From the NCBI RefSeq assembly GCF_017591425.1, contig NW_024467121.1, positions 24,564,707 to 24,628,706 on the forward strand: a DNA stretch of 64,000 bases, written 5' to 3'. The position numbers and the translations under genes were made by a program. This document shows positions 11,790-24,599 of the stretch, piece after piece. Below the pieces are notes generated by a model that was not told the origin of the DNA, did not search any database, and was given only the letters and a program-made list of their open reading frames with translations. The stretch comes from Ochotona curzoniae (lineage: Eukaryota; Chordata; Mammalia; Lagomorpha; Ochotonidae). Positions within the stretch are counted from its first letter, which is position 1. Every line of letters starts with the position of its first letter.

Positions 11790-14700
11790 ACCATGAGCTT
11801 GGGTGAGTAGATTACTTGGTCTTGAGTTTATCCCTCCTCATTCCACATCTTTTGAAAGAAGCCTGAGAATCTGAGTCAAGGGAACATGAGTCAGATCAGC
11901 CCTGTAACTCCTACTAGGGGAAGTGTAACATCATCCCATTTCTGAAAACATGGAAAATCCTCAAATACCTCGGAGTACATGTGTGCATAAGTACCCAGAT
12001 GCACATGCAACAGTCTGGGACCTGTGTACAGTGATCATTTCTAGAGCAGGGAAGGTGCAGAGTACAAGACTTTCCACTTCCTGTTCTGGAGATATCAAGC
12101 ACTGCTTGAAGGCTTTTGCCTGTGCCTCGTAAACAGATTTATTCAAGCATAGCTATTGTAATTCTGTCCAGCCTTAGTTCAATATATATTCAAAAAAAAA
12201 ACAATTAGTGTATAGCAGGATGTGTGTAAGTATATCACACCATGATAGAACAGTATTTGCCAAGGAGAAACATTTGGGGCCATATCATGCTGTTAGAGGT
12301 CCCGTCACAAAAACTGAATTGCCTCTCTATGGCTTGGGATCCTCTTCTATAAGATGTGAATGCCTGATGGCTGGACTTGCTGTGAACATTAGCTGAGAGC
12401 ACACTTGGCAGTGTTTGCACAAGCATGGCACATGGAGTGCTGACTGCATGCACTCTGCTGCCTTCCCTCTGGGGTGGAGAAACAGCTGCACTGCCCTGTC
12501 TCCAAAGACCCGGCTGCTGGAGAGTCTGGGCCTCCACCTCTGCTTGGGTGAAAAGCAGATTATTGTTGTGCCAGAGACAGCCCAATGACTTTATGTAAAA
12601 CCCAGTCTTTGTTTTTTTTCAGTCTAAGCATTGAAAGTTTCTAAACTAAAAAGGAAAAGTAATTTGTTCCAATAAAACCTTTGTAATCTTCTGAGCTCCT
12701 AAATAGGAAGTGCTTCCAAAATGCTGTCTGAATCCACTAATGGATATCAGACTGAGGACCAGTGTCCTACCCCTTGGGACTCTATTCCTGACTCTATAAC
12801 TTACAAACCCTTGCCATGTTTTCACTGTGGATTAACATGGTCACAAAATATTTAGTATGTATTCATTAATAAAGTATAAACATTTTATTCATCTCCTAGC
12901 TGTTGTTTGATAAAGGGATGGTCAGGTTAACTTGATTTGTTTTGTCTGGGTGATATTTTCCCATCTTGTGCACCATCAGCAATGGTGAAAGTTGCTCAGA
13001 CCGTTTCAGCAATCTCTGCCATGTTACTCTCTGTCTCCAAGCCTGTCTGGTCCTTGTTGACTTTATATCTATTCATCTGCCTTATATAAGATGTATTTAC
13101 ACTGCCTGCCTCTCCTTTTTCTGAACTCTAGCCTTTGTATCCTTATTTATCCATTTTTGAACTTAAATTTCAAAGCGAAAGACAGAGTTTATCATGAAAT
13201 GAGAGCATATTATGGGAGGCATTTTGTGGGGGGAGAAGAATAACAGCAGATTTTCCCTCATCCCTGAGGTCCCCTTCCTGGCAGAGGTCTCCATATGGAA
13301 TCTTCCATGACATGGAAGAAAACGCAGACATAGGAGGGTGGAGAAGCTGGCCCTGCACCCTTCTCTAACTCTGAAACTGGGCGCCAGACAGTCTCAAAGA
13401 CTGCGTCTACAACAGATGGAAAACACCAGACTTATGGCAGGCTTAAGTGTTTGTGTTTTCAAGTTATTTTTAGTTGGCATTGTCAGTTTCTTGGTGTCAC
13501 TTGCATTTATATGCAGCACCAAGAAAAAAGTGAGCGAGATTGCTAAAGGGAAGATGTGTTCCATGGGTTTAAGCCTAGCAAGCTACAAGACAGAGGAGGC
13601 AGGCCTAGGGGCATTTTCAGAGCAGAAAAATTCACTGCAGGGAGCTCAGCTCTCCTTGCCTGCTACACCAGGAGCCCCACATAGAATTTCCAGACTCAGT
13701 GAGGGGAAGAAAATGTTGCCTCCCCTAGCAGGGACAGGCCTTGGTGGCATACTGCAAGTGACAAGAGACAGCTCTGCCTAATGGTTTATCCCTGAATTTC
13801 TTTTCCTCTGCTGTCATCCCAAGTCTGCCTTCCAAGTCATCCAGCCATGATCCAAACTGTGGGACATACATCCTTGCAAGGCTCTGACAAAAGTGATGCT
13901 CAGATGCTCTGAGACACTCCGAGTACTCAATGTTCGTCTGTCCATCAAGAACAGAAAAGTGAGAACTGTGGATTCAGGGTCCTTTCCCAGGATGATGCCC
14001 CCGTGTCAGGTTATGGTGTTTAGTATTCGATATTGAAGAGATTTATGCTACTTTGTTCTGAGTAATTCCACAGCCTGTTTAGCTGCTCTCAAGATAAAAT
14101 GTGGGTAAAATGCTTTTACAGCAAATATCCTGACAATGGAGATTTGGGAAGTATAATCCTTCCTGTCATAATCTTTCCTGTGCTTAGTTTAGAAAACACT
14201 TTGCTTTCTCCTCAGTCTGTCTCATTTTCCCACGGCCTGGGAAGAAAAATGCAACCTTTATTATTCTGGCTTCACAGACATGGGGCTGCAATCTAGAAAT
14301 ATTAAAAGGTCATCCCAAATACATGCTGCTAAGAAGTGTCTAAAGCCAGGTCACAGCTCCAGCCTTCTCTATGGACAATGACCTTGGCATTGCTGCCACA
14401 GCTAACATCCTAAAGAATGACCCTCAGAGTGATGGTTTATTGTTGTGCCTATCACACATGCTCTATGGGGAACCAACAATGAGGCAAAAGCTTCCTTTGG
14501 TCCCAATCCCAGAAGCAGTCAGTCTGTGCAGTCTCCCTAGGCTGGGTGACATGGACAAGGTGAGTGAGCCCTTCCGTGGGGACACCAGCCTGACTGTGTT
14601 GCCTTCTTCCCTAGGACTCTCTCCTTCCCGGCACCAATTTCAGACTCCCATGTTTTTAATCTTCCCCAAACAATGGCATATTTTAAGAACATTTCTAGAG

Positions 14701-14810
14701 GGGGAAAAAAGTGAAAAATGTCTCCCTTTTTGTGAGTTGATATGCTGACTCATTTAATCTAGGTTATGCAAGACACCATAACTAATAATATTCAAATTTC
14801 AAAAAAAGCA
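11790..14810. other. Single-copy DNA
   Basis: 3 kb without recognisable transposon. A 124-codon frame from the ATG at 13409 has a hydrophobic stretch (FKLFLVGIVSFLVSLAFIC) but no splice sites, homology or context, so it is not called a gene. About 12750-12830 may hold a scrap of MIR. Confidence 0.5.
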
Positions 14811-14814
14811 TCGC

Positions 14815-15090
14815 TCCTATCTTCCATGAGTTTACTGATTGGAGGGAGAGTCAAGCTCTACAACAAACAGAAAATAGAAATAGCCAGTGCTAGAAGCTGA
14901 GAGAGGAAGTGTTGTGGTGAATGATGCTTGGCAGGTAGTAGTTGGATTTTACCCTATGATTTGGAAAGATTTTTCTGAGGATGATGTGCTACAACCTAGG
15001 TGATGAAAAGGGTCAGCATGGGAGATGGGAGGGGGTGTGGGACCAAGAGAAAATTCCAGGAAGAATAAATGACTTGTGGAAGGCCCAGAA
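14815..15090 (+). repeat. Ancient mammalian dispersed repeat, same style as 11380-11780
   Basis: gagtttactgattggaggga, caacaaacagaaaatagaaa, gcaggtagtagttggatttt and ggtcagcatgggagatggga occur in the order seen in that repeat. Diverged. Confidence 0.3.
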
Positions 15091-15091
15091 A

Positions 15092-15381
15092 TCTTTTTTA
15101 GATTTATTTGAGAGTTTGAAAAAGACTGACCACTCATCTGCTGGTTCACTCCCTAACGCCTATAGCAGCCCAAACTGGGCAAAGGCCAAAGCCAGAAGCC
15201 AAGAATCCAATCCAGGAGTTCCACATGGAGTTCCATGTGAATGCCCACATGGCTGTTAGGCACCCATGCCATCATTGCTGCCTTTATGTCTGTATTGGCA
15301 GGAACCTGGAGCCAGGCATAAAACCCAGATACTACCAGTGTGAGACGCAGTGCCTTAAGTGACATCTTAAACACTTGGCCA
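15092..15381 (-). mobile_element. CSINE, old copy
   Basis: Starts atcttttttagatttatttg (reverse of the tail), passes ctgctggttcactccctaac, ccacatggctgttaggcacc and gtgagacgcagtgccttaag. It has an extra block relative to younger copies and substantial decay. Confidence 0.75.
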
Positions 15382-15624
15382 AAGGCTTACTCCTAGAGAA
15401 ATGTACTAACTTGGTGTGTGCTGGAACTGATAGAAGTGACCCATGTGATAGGTCAGCACATTTGGCTGGAGGGTCATAGAGAGACTTCAAGCACCTCCTC
15501 TTGGAAATTCTACCTTCTTGACAGTCTATGGCTTGTGTCCTATCCTTTCCTTCCTGTTTAAGGACTTGGGCAACTTCAGGTCTAAAAATAACCTATTTAG
15601 CTGCCTTTAATATTCCACCAAATC

Positions 15625-15894
15625 ATTTTTAAGATTTATTTTATGAATTTGAAGGAAGAGTTATAGAGGACGGATAGACAGAGATGGAGGTCTTCTATCT
15701 GGTTCACTCCCCAAATAGCCAAATGAGCCCAGGGCTGGGACAGGACAAAACAAAGAACCAGGAGCTTCTTGTGCGTCTCTTTTGTGAGTGCCAGGGACTG
15801 AAGCACTTGGAGCAACCAGACACAAACCAGTGTCCTTATGGAATGCCAGCACTTTAGGCCGCAGCATCACTCAAAGAGCTACAGCTGTGGCCCC
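15625..15894 (-). mobile_element. CSINE, old copy with internal deletions
   Basis: atttttaagatttattttat, then ctggttcactccccaaatag, agaaccaggagcttcttgtg and gaatgccagcactttaggcc. The middle is shortened. It sits 21 bp before the solo LTR. Confidence 0.75.
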
Positions 15895-15915
15895 TACTTT
15901 CCTAATATTAACTAG

Positions 15916-16424
15916 TGTTGTGCCGGTTTTTTGAAACCCCCAGATAATCATCAAGTCTGAAGTCGGTGCTAAGGCAAAAAGGTGGTTTATTCAGGTTAGC
16001 CTAGGTAACCCAGCGACCTCCCCCAGCCCAGCATGGCTGGGCGGGGGAGGGGCAGCCGCAGCCGAGGCTGCAAGGATCCACAAGGAGGACAAAAGAAGCG
16101 TGAGCCAGAAGAGCCAAGCAAGGGCGAGAGCCCAAGCCCCCCAGTTCTTATACATTTCAGGCTATTAATTATACAGTCATGATTTAGTAGGCTTCTATTG
16201 GTGGGTTTGAAACAAGCAACTTTCAAAAAGTACAAATCGATGAGCTATTGGGCTGTGAATCTTATCAAACACCAGGTACCTCCTTCCTGAGGAGTGGTCT
16301 GCCTACGTGACCTGCCAGGTGTCCTGCCGGGTGCCACGTAGACTATCAGGCCTGAGGTTCACACAGCCCCCAGCCAAGCCATTAAGGCGGAATCACAAAA
16401 GGCAGGAAACGCCTAGGTTCTTCA
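15916..16424 (-). mobile_element. Solo LTR of a class I (gammaretrovirus-like) endogenous retrovirus
   Basis: 509 bp bounded by TG...CA on both strands and flanked by a perfect 4-bp duplication, ctag, at 15912-15915 and 16425-16428. Four-base duplications are usual for gammaretroviral integration. Read on the minus strand it starts TGAAGAACCTAGGCG and ends GGCACAACA. It contains a TATA-type box (gtataagaac, 16145-16154 reversed), a GC-rich leader with GGGGGCTTGGGCTC, and an AATAAA signal (reverse of tttatt within ggtttatt near 15985). No internal gag, pol or env sequence adjoins it: the proviral interior was lost, as in LTR-LTR recombination. CpG content is higher than in the surroundings. 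Confidence 0.8.
16145..16154 (-). promoter_or_regulatory. LTR core promoter TATA-like box
   Basis: On the minus strand gtataagaactggggggctt places a TATAAG box 20-30 bases before the GC-rich start of the presumed R region and about 160 bases before the AATAAA signal, the normal order in a gammaretroviral LTR. Activity is unknown. Confidence 0.5.
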
Positions 16425-16428
16425 CTAG

Positions 16429-17608
16429 AAAAAACTAGTGGGTTGAATGTTCACGATACCTCCAAGTTAAAAATTATAGCCATCCCAAACTGCTGATTAA
16501 AGCCTAAGGGAGCATCACTGAATGTTAATTCCATCGTTGCTAGTTCACCCTAGCAATTTCTCCCTGGGCTATGTCACTTTATCCCCCTTTTACCTCTTTT
16601 AGAAGTTCACAGATTTCAGGTAAAGCCAGATCCAACAGAGCTGTCTCTGGCTGCACCCTGACAAAAATCAAAAGTGAACAAAGTTCCATGATGTCTTATT
16701 TCCAAGCTACTAACTCTTTGATTTATGATTTCCCTGTGACTTCTGGAACCAAATAAGCATAAATGGCCATTTTTGCCTTTTAATCTTTAAGAAATTAGAA
16801 ATTCTATCTAAGTGGATACAGGTAGACTACACATTTGTGCTGTGAGACACTTTTGGCTGGCAGCTAGTAGACATCGGTAGGCCATGGCACTTTGGTTCAG
16901 GAGTGCCTGCACACATAGAGCATGTAACAGGAATGAGGACCGAGAGGGAGGGGTCAGGAAGGCCTTCATGGTGGCGCAGCCTTTGAGTTTTGCTTTGAAC
17001 CTCACCACACCACATCCCTGCTGCCTCTGGCCACCTGCCGTTTTTTTTTACCTGAGTCTATTGCTACTCCCATTCTTCCCCATTGACTATCATCCTATCA
17101 CACGGACTTACTTCCTGTTTTGTGGTTATACCAAGCTCTTCCCACTTCACAGGACTCATAATTCGCCATCACTCACTTTCTCCTCCCTGTAGGGTCCAGC
17201 CTTCCCTGTTCCCCAGTTGTCAGTTTAGCAACTTCCTATCATGTTTTCTTTCTTTCTCCTCTCAGTATGTAGCTGGAGTTGCCTCCAAAGGAAAAGCTTA
17301 TCCATTTCCTTTTATTTCAGTGATATAACCTCTGTGATATACATTAGAAAATAAAAAGAGAGACCCATAAAAATTCTAATTAAGGTAGCTTAAAGATCCT
17401 AGAGGGGTTCATGAGTGTGATTAGATTATCTGAGGGGGCCAGTTTTCCCTCTATAATCTCTCTAAGGAGAGATTGTAGCAGGCAAGCTTTGGGGTACTGT
17501 CTTCCTGCTGTTCTTACCTAAAAACAAAACAGGATTTGTGTTTAGCCATCTAGGAAATAGCTTCACTTTAATTTTTCCCCCTCTAGAATTAAATTATACT
17601 TTCTGCTG
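16429..17608. other. Mostly single-copy DNA
   Basis: 16890-17000 (aggagtgcctgcacacatag, gtcaggaaggccttcatggt) resembles the ancient repeat at 11380-11780. The rest, including the overlapping frames at 16808-17328, shows nothing recognisable. Confidence 0.45.
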
Positions 17609-17690
17609 TGCAAAAGTATAGCCCAATTACCTGGAATAGTGGCACACAGAAGGTGCTCACTCAATACATTGCTGAATGATTGGTTGGTAA
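17609..17690 (+). mobile_element. MIR or L2 3' end fragment
   Basis: tacctggaatagtggcacac, then agaaggtgctcactcaatac and attgctgaatgattggttgg: the shared 3' terminal motif of MIR and L2. Confidence 0.5.
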
Positions 17691-17694
17691 ACAT

Positions 17695-18625
17695 TCCACC
17701 CTAATATGTGGAGAATTCTAAACTTTTATCATCACATATTTTCTTTTCTTTTGCTGTTTAGATATCAAAAAATATTCTTTTTGTTTGTAAACAATTTTGC
17801 TTTGTTATTTTTTGGGGGGGGTATTTTGGGTTTTTTTACATTGCATTCTCTTGTTATTTAGCAATCTAGCCAGAATCTCCATTTGGAAAAACTCCACAGT
17901 GAGTTTCAGAGTTTGTATGTACTTGAGACTTGCATAGTAGATGCTGCTTCACAATTTTGCACCTTCAGTCTGCTGGAGTTTGTTTCTACAACTCTATTTT
18001 GAAATAGTAAGACGTGGTTGATGCATCAGTCTGCAGTTGGCTTCAAGCCATTGCCTTCTGAAGGCTTCTGTCAGGCACCAGGCTGCAGGACACCTCCCCA
18101 TCCCCAGCCACAACTATGACCAGCAGCACTCAGCAGTCCTGCTAACCATTATTGTTCCCAAACTATGTTCTTGAGCCTTTTCTCTCCCTTGAATTCTGCC
18201 TCAACCTTTAATCTGCCAGTGATGTCTTACACATATTAAGTATCTTGGTGCTCAAATCCTTTCCCAATTCCAGATTCAACTTATAAAGACAGATTTCGCC
18301 CTTCTTCATATCTACTGTCCAACCTTATCTGTGCCTTGAGCATAGCTGTAACTCTCTCTTCTCTGTACTCTTAACAGCCCCTGACCTAGTTGTCTTCAGT
18401 GTCTGTAAATTGACTCATCATCATCTAAGCACTTCATTTCAAGATTACAGTACTTTAACTCCGTTCCTCCTTTCTTTCATCTTCACATTTGATGTATCCA
18501 GTTGATTCGTGAGTGATATAAATCCATGCATTCAGAAAGTTCACAAATAATTTGTATTAACAAAAAAATACTATACATCAATTTCAAGAAAGGTTTGTAC
18601 TGAAATAAGCATATATTTTAGTTGT
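17695..18625. other. Single-copy DNA
   Basis: Contains a G8 run in a T-rich context near 17812-17820. No exon or element recognised. 18480-18625 is AT-rich and may belong to the tail of the adjoining L1. Confidence 0.45.
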
Positions 18626-18627
18626 AG

Positions 18628-20690
18628 ACATTTTTTGATAATTTTTACATATTTGATTAGGGTGCAAAGGGTCAAAGGTTAGAGGAAAGTGAGTGAGACC
18701 ATTGTTTTGACATTCTCTTTTTCCTTCCTATATCTGGGGAGAGGGGAGAGGTAAGGGGAGAAGCAACACCAGTCTTTCGAACCATCCCAGGGTCCCCGAT
18801 GTGGGGCATGCTCCAAGGGTCCTGCTCCAGTGGTTTTCATAGTGCAGCAGTTCTGAATTGCTGTCGATCTTGCCACAACAATTGTGATGAAATCTCTCCA
18901 GACTCCACTGGCTGACATAGTCCACCTTAGAGTCTCCATTTGCCCAGATATTTACTGCCAAAATTTGACTGGGGTAGTTGACCGATTTGTTCTGTCCTCT
19001 GTCCTCTGTTGTGGTACCAGGTGTCCTCCGCAGGCTCCCTTGTACTGCCATATCCTCCTTGTACAAATAGATATGCTATCCATTGCTCCATCTAAGCCAC
19101 TGAGGAGGCCCAGCTCTGACACATGCACGCCACAGTCAGACCATGGAACCTGCAATTTCTTCCATGGTTAGAGTTCTGAGTCCAGCAGTTTAGTTAAGGG
19201 AGAAATTTCATCTGAAATGATCCCAGATCTGATTCCTGTGAGTGTCCAGACCAGACCACAGTCCCCACTCTGGCCCCCACACTCACCGGTGGTACTCACA
19301 ACCCAACCAGGGCTTCCTCTTAGCTTCCCAACCAGGTCTAATGCTAGCCATAGATGTCATGCATGCCAGTGGTTGCTCTGACCCAGCTTGGCATAACCCC
19401 TCCCCTGTCTTGTCCTTTGCCTTCAGATGCAATAGCCTGTCTTGGCTTAGCCGGCCCCTAGTCCTGATTCTCACGGGCGGGTACTAGAACCTGGCGGGTA
19501 CTGAACCAGTTCAGTCTGTTCCTGTCCCTGGCTGATGCAAACCAGAAGGTGTGGCAGCCTAGCCCAGCCTGACCTGCACTCCATCCTGGTTTCTGCACTT
19601 GCCAGTGGGCTATGGTTTGCTCAGCTCTGCCTGGTCCACCCTCTTCCAAAACCAGCTCACATACTTGCAAATGGATAGAGCTACCCTTCCTAGCCTGCCC
19701 AACACTCATGTCTGGACCATCAGTGGGACCTATGACCCAATAGGGGAGTTTCCCAGGTTCCCCCACTTGGGCCACTCCTATACCCAAATCTCATGCATTC
19801 TCAGGGTGCTTGGCCCTTACCTGACATGGCCTGCCCCATTGATCCTGGCCTTTGTATGATCTGATACAGCCCAGTCTGCCCTACACCCTATAGAGGGTGC
19901 TCATGTGGGTGCTGCAGCCTGGACCTGCCCCACTTATTCCCAGCCCCAGTACCAGTGAGCATCTATGAGTTCCATGAGTTCTATCTCAGCCCATTACCAT
20001 CCCAACTCTCAAGCTAACCAGCGGGACTTCTAGTTTCAGAGGGTTAGGTCCACATATCCCCCACAGAATCCAATCCCAGACCTGGTTCTCTTACATGCTG
20101 GTTAGTGTCATGGCCCAGTCTAATGTGACCCATCCCTTGATCTGACACTCACTGTCAGGTATTGGGATCCAGCCTGCCATTCAGGCCCCCAGCCATAGCT
20201 TGCATGTGTGCTGGCATGTGATAGGCAGCCATGTTCCATGCTAACAAGCCCAACCCAGGACTTCCATGTGGTCTGATATATCAGTCTGAGCCATAAAGAT
20301 CTTCAAATCTCTCCCCTCCAAACCACCAGGTCTCAGTCTCCTCGCTTACCTGCAAGTACAGTGGCCCTGTCATTGGGTGTCCCTCAGGATTCATTCCTCA
20401 CCTACATGTACAGTGACCTTAACCATGGATGTGCATAGGCAGTATTTCCTACTCTCAAGACTGCAGAGCTCACCACTGTATGGACAGCTGACAGAACCCA
20501 GCTCCAGCTGGTGCTCTGGCTGCCCACAAGCCCAGAACCCTCCCCCTGCTTAGCAGTGGTGGATGGGGAGCTACTATTCCCCCAGAAAGAAGCCTGGGCT
20601 GGCATGGGTACCCCCAGCTACAACTGTGTGACAGGGGGATCCAGACACCTGTGCCATTGCTCAGACTTACCTGGACTTTTTTGGGGGGGA
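18628..20690 (-). mobile_element. L1 3' UTR, GC-rich minisatellite-like type
   Basis: Collinear with the 3' UTR at 8695-9770: gggtgcaaagggtcaaaggt (18660), aaccatcccagggtccccga, ggctgacatagtccacctta, tcctctgttgtggtaccagg, gacacatgcacgccacagtc. It then extends further into degenerate 70-90-bp units built around CCAGTGGG...GCAGCC and CAGCCCAGCCTG. No ORF2 is attached, so the copy is truncated inside the 3' UTR. The repetitive units generate long but meaningless open frames. Confidence 0.75.
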
Positions 20691-20705
20691 GGATGGCGGG
20701 GGGGG

Positions 20706-20738
20706 TTGTTTTGTTTTGTTTTGTTTTGTTTTGTTTTG
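20706..20738. repeat. (TTTTG)n pentanucleotide repeat
   Basis: About six and a half GTTTT units, directly at the reversed A-tail of the next CSINE, so probably grown from that tail. Confidence 0.9.
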
Positions 20739-21003
20739 AGAGACAGAGAATAAGATACCTCATATCTGCTAGTTTACTCCCCAAATGCCCAGAGTAACAA
20801 TGGTGGGTATTGGAACCAAAGCTTGGACCTAGGAAAACAATCCAGGCCTCACGCGTTGGTGACAGAAATCCCATTACTTGACCCACCACTACTGTCTCCT
20901 AGGATGTGCATTAGCAGAAATCTGGAGTCAGGAGGCAGAGTTGGGAATTGAAGCTAGGTAATGTGATATGGAACAAGGATATCTTAACTTCTAGCTGCCT
21001 CCT
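20738..21003 (-). mobile_element. CSINE, old copy
   Basis: gagagacagagaataagata, ctgctagtttactccccaaa, ggatgtgcattagcagaaat, ggagtcaggaggcagagttg and gatatcttaacttctagctg follow the reversed C-repeat order. The tail side is the pentanucleotide run. Confidence 0.75.
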
Positions 21004-21005
21004 AA

Positions 21006-24000
21006 AGCACATCAGAAAACCGCAGAGGATGACCCAGATGCTTGGGCCTCTACCAAACACATGCAAGACCCAGGTGGAGTTGTGAGACTCTGACTTTGCC
21101 CAGGCCCTTGGCCTTCTTGTCCTTGTGGCCATTTGGGGAGTGATGGAAGATTCTTTTATTTCACTCTGGTTAAATAAGTATATGAGAGAGAAACTCGAGA
21201 TGGGGGAAGGAAGGAAGGATAGAAGGAAGAACAAGGAGAGGAAGAGGAAAAAGAAATGAGTTTCAAAATCATATATACAGAATGATTTGTGTATGTGCAT
21301 CATAAGATTATAGAGTATAATCTATAAATATTGTCTAAAAAATGACAACAAAAATTAATATTGGTTTAAAAAGAGTTTGTTGTTTGATACAACCAGAAAC
21401 CCATGGGTAAACCCTGCAGGACTGAAATCCCGACTCAGTGAAACCATCAAGATCCTTGGTCTGCCTCTCTGCCTTGGTCTTCAGGTTTGGTGTCAGATGG
21501 TCCAAAGGTAGCCAAACACTCCTTCATTCTCTTCGTTATGTTCCTGCACACAAGCATTAGGAACAGCAATGGTGGAAAAGGCAGGGAGCAAAAAAACGCC
21601 ACCCACAGATCCAACTATATTGGATAAGAGCAGTTCCCCAGTTTTCTCTGTTACAGCTCATGGGACCTGTCCCACTGGGGAGGGGAGAAGTGGTCTATGA
21701 ACACTGGGGAACCCACCAACAATGTGTGCCATTGTAGTTATGTTTGTGGAATTTAACGATCAATTTTAACTTCCTTTGACATTAAAATAATATCTATGTA
21801 TTACTTTTATGTTAGTGAAAAATTGAGAATTGTAAACAGTATTCTCTCATGTTTTGAGAACAAAGGTATTTCTTCCATAAAGCTATTTCTCGCATTTCTT
21901 TGTTTCTTTACTTGACGTAGTATATGAAAAACACTTCAGTTTTAGAGTTGGAAAACCATATGTTCAAATTTCTTATGTGTTTGTGACTAAACTGAATTAT
22001 CTTTCAAAGCTTCATTTTCCTTTTCTGTTAAAGTGGTTACACTAATATGGATTCCATTGAAGACTACATGAAGTTAAATGAGAAAATACAGAAAAGACTT
22101 AGTAGCTTTTCAATAACTAATTTCTTTTCCCTTTTTGAAAACTCACAGAATGCTGCATCTTTCTCCTGGTACCTGTATTTGGCCCTCTATTTTAGCTGTT
22201 TCTGTGGTTTTTCATTTCTCAGCATTTTCTTTTTAGAACAATACAGAATAATTCTCACAGTAGGTGACAACCCAATATGTTAAAATTGAATTGCTATTTT
22301 CTTAAAAAAAAAAAGAAGAAGAAGAAGAAGAAGGTGGGGTGGGGTGGCAAACCCTGATTCTGTTGCTGCTTCCTGGCTGTTCTGAGTTGCAAGGTGGGCA
22401 ATGAGTGGGCTGGCAGGCAGCCAGGCTCCTATTTCTGGGTAATCATTCTGGGTTGTGCCGACAGATGCTGGCTCTGCAATAGGTGGCAGGAAGCCACAGG
22501 GGTCCGGGGTCTTCTGGAATAATGTCAGCACCCAAGCTGTGAATCTTTCTCATTCTTTCCAAGAAAAGATACAGAGTAAAGCCTCAAGTTAAATTCAAAG
22601 TGCCAACCCTAACAAACATATTAGCAAAGAACCTTGTTTTTTAAATTGTATTTCAAGGATAGAGCCCATATAGATTACATTAGAAAATGAAAAGAAAGAC
22701 CTCTTCAAGTCCCAATGTAGAGATCCCCTTAAAAGAATCTTAAGTATGATTTCCTGGAAAGTAACATTTCCCTTCTATACTGTCTTTTGTCATAGGCAAG
22801 CTATGTAACACTGTCTTATCCTTTTCCTTATTATATCTGAAAAATGTATATAATTTGTTTGTGGCCATCTAGAAAATTGCTAGTTACTTTTGGTCTTCCT
22901 TCCCTAAATCATAATGATTACAAGAAGATAGAATTTTATTAATGTATCATAACTCTTTTAAAGAATGTATGTATCTGATTATTCCAGTTTAGAAGTTTCC
23001 AGACAGATGTGCTAATAGTTGCTGCTGCTCAGCTTTATTCGTCCTTGTTCTCTTTCGTTCCTTGGTTTTGGACACACCCAGCCTGTGGTAGGCTCTCACT
23101 GCATTTGGAAAATGAAGCACATTCATTATGCTAGCAATGTGAGCCTGGATTGCTTTGATGACATAAAGCCAGTTGGGATATAACCTCATTCAATTCAAGA
23201 ACACTCTGTGACAAATGTATGCGTTCCCAGGTGGACTCCGAATGACATAAACACAGGCAGACCATTGTCCTAAGTCACCATTGCCTAAGTCTTCAAACAC
23301 TGTTGCCAGTGATATGGTGCCAAGTGAGTGAATCAAGCTATGAGGCTTAGCAAGCCTGCTACAAGGTGCAGATGAAAAAGTGTCATTTGGGGGAGAACCT
23401 GCCTGGGCTCAGGGGGAAAATTCTGGAGGTCGGCACAGGGTTTGGACTCTAACAAGGCATCTTTTGATCACCTTTCTTCTTGGGAATCTTCTGTCCAGAG
23501 GAAGAACAGCTAAGTCTTCCACACTTCCTTCCTTCCGTGTTCAGCCCCTCCCTTCTCTGACTCCTGCTTTTCTCTAACAGTACAGCGCAGTAAGTCTTGA
23601 ATCTCAACAGTAGACTCTACTGAGTCTCAAGATTCACGTTTCAAATTCCTTTGGATCTTAACTGCCTCAGGGCCAGAGGACATCTTATAAGTAAGGTTCT
23701 TAAGCCCTGCACGGTAACATCCCAAAACTGCTGCAGAATCACAGAAGTAACACAGGAAATTTTATATTTCCAAAGCAAACACAATGCAGTTTCTTGCACT
23801 GGTCACCACAGAAGCTCCTGTCAGGAAGTAGTTCATCATTGTAATGTTCTTAGTGAAGCTAGACTCTTGATGATCATTTCAATAAAATATAGGTGCTGGG
23901 TAAGGTATTTGTTGAACAAGAAATAAGGCCGTGTACAGTCTGATGCCAAGGTTTGAGAAGTTGTGTGGCGTCAGATACACACCTCCCACTAGCAAAAATT

Positions 24001-24225
24001 GTATTTAATTTTAATTCCTAGGGATTTTTTTCTTTCAATTTATGTGTACAGTTTCTTCAAATAATTACGAAGCTGCAAGAAGTCATGTGGGCCTGCGTAG
24101 CTAGGTATTTCTTTTGGTTTGGGGTGCTGGAAAAGAATTATTGAAACTCTAAGGGTTTGATGATAACGCAAACTTTGGACTCCGCTGCCTAGAATTTAGT
24201 CCAACCAGTCTGGACAACTTTTTAA
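21006..24225. other. Single-copy DNA with simple repeats
   Basis: Purine-rich (GGAA)-type stretch at 21200-21262; nothing named at 21380-22280. The 78-codon frame at 22047-22283 starts at GTG-like context and ends without homology. 22540-24225 is AT-rich single-copy DNA. Confidence 0.45.
22315..22347. repeat. (GAA)6 followed by GGGGT repeat
   Basis: Six GAA units at 22315-22332 behind an A-run, then ggtggggtggggtgg: a purine-rich compound microsatellite. Confidence 0.9.
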
Positions 24226-24248
24226 AGATTTAACATTTTTAAAAAAAA

Positions 24249-24300
24249 TTTTTTATGATACAGTTCCTTAGGTTCAGGGATTTTCCCTTCCACCTGATGA
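24249..24300 (-). mobile_element. Short L1 3' end fragment
   Basis: ttttttatgatacagttcct, then taggttcagggattttccct: the reversed terminal bases of the L1 lineage whose complete 3' UTR lies at 38790-39470. 5' truncated to about 50 bp. Confidence 0.5.
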
Positions 24301-24528
24301 TACTAAAATTATTTTAAAAGAAATTGTGTGAGAATAGAACCCTTAAACTATGGTTAAACAAAGCACGTCATAATTTGTCATGAACTGTACTCATTACGGG
24401 AAGATTAAAAATTGCATTTGGATTTTACGTCCCAATTGGGATAAGTGGTAAACAATGCATTGTCAAACATCACAGACTGTACTTGATGTAAATGTGCATG
24501 GTGTAGCACATTCAATTGACATGCCCTC

Positions 24529-24590
24529 TTTTTAAAAAATTGACTTTGATACAGTTCCGTAGGCTCTGGGATCCTGATGGAATTGAGAGA
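24529..24590 (-). mobile_element. Short L1 3' end fragment
   Basis: tttttaaaaaattgactttg then atacagttccgtaggctctg: a second short reversed 3' end of the same lineage, 230 bp from the first. Confidence 0.45.
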
Positions 24591-24599
24591 TGCGCCAGA

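Noticed and set aside
13338..13781. 147-codon frame with a hydrophobic segment that could be a membrane helix
   Set aside because: Begins at GTG (first ATG at 13409), has no splice sites, no recognisable family, and lies in intron.
20470..20889. 139-codon minus-strand frame
   Set aside because: Crosses L1 3' UTR, a GTTTT microsatellite and a CSINE; composite of three repeats.
22047..22283. 78-codon plus-strand frame in single-copy DNA considered as a PLD5 alternative exon
   Set aside because: No acceptor at its start, no donor, and no likeness to PLD proteins.
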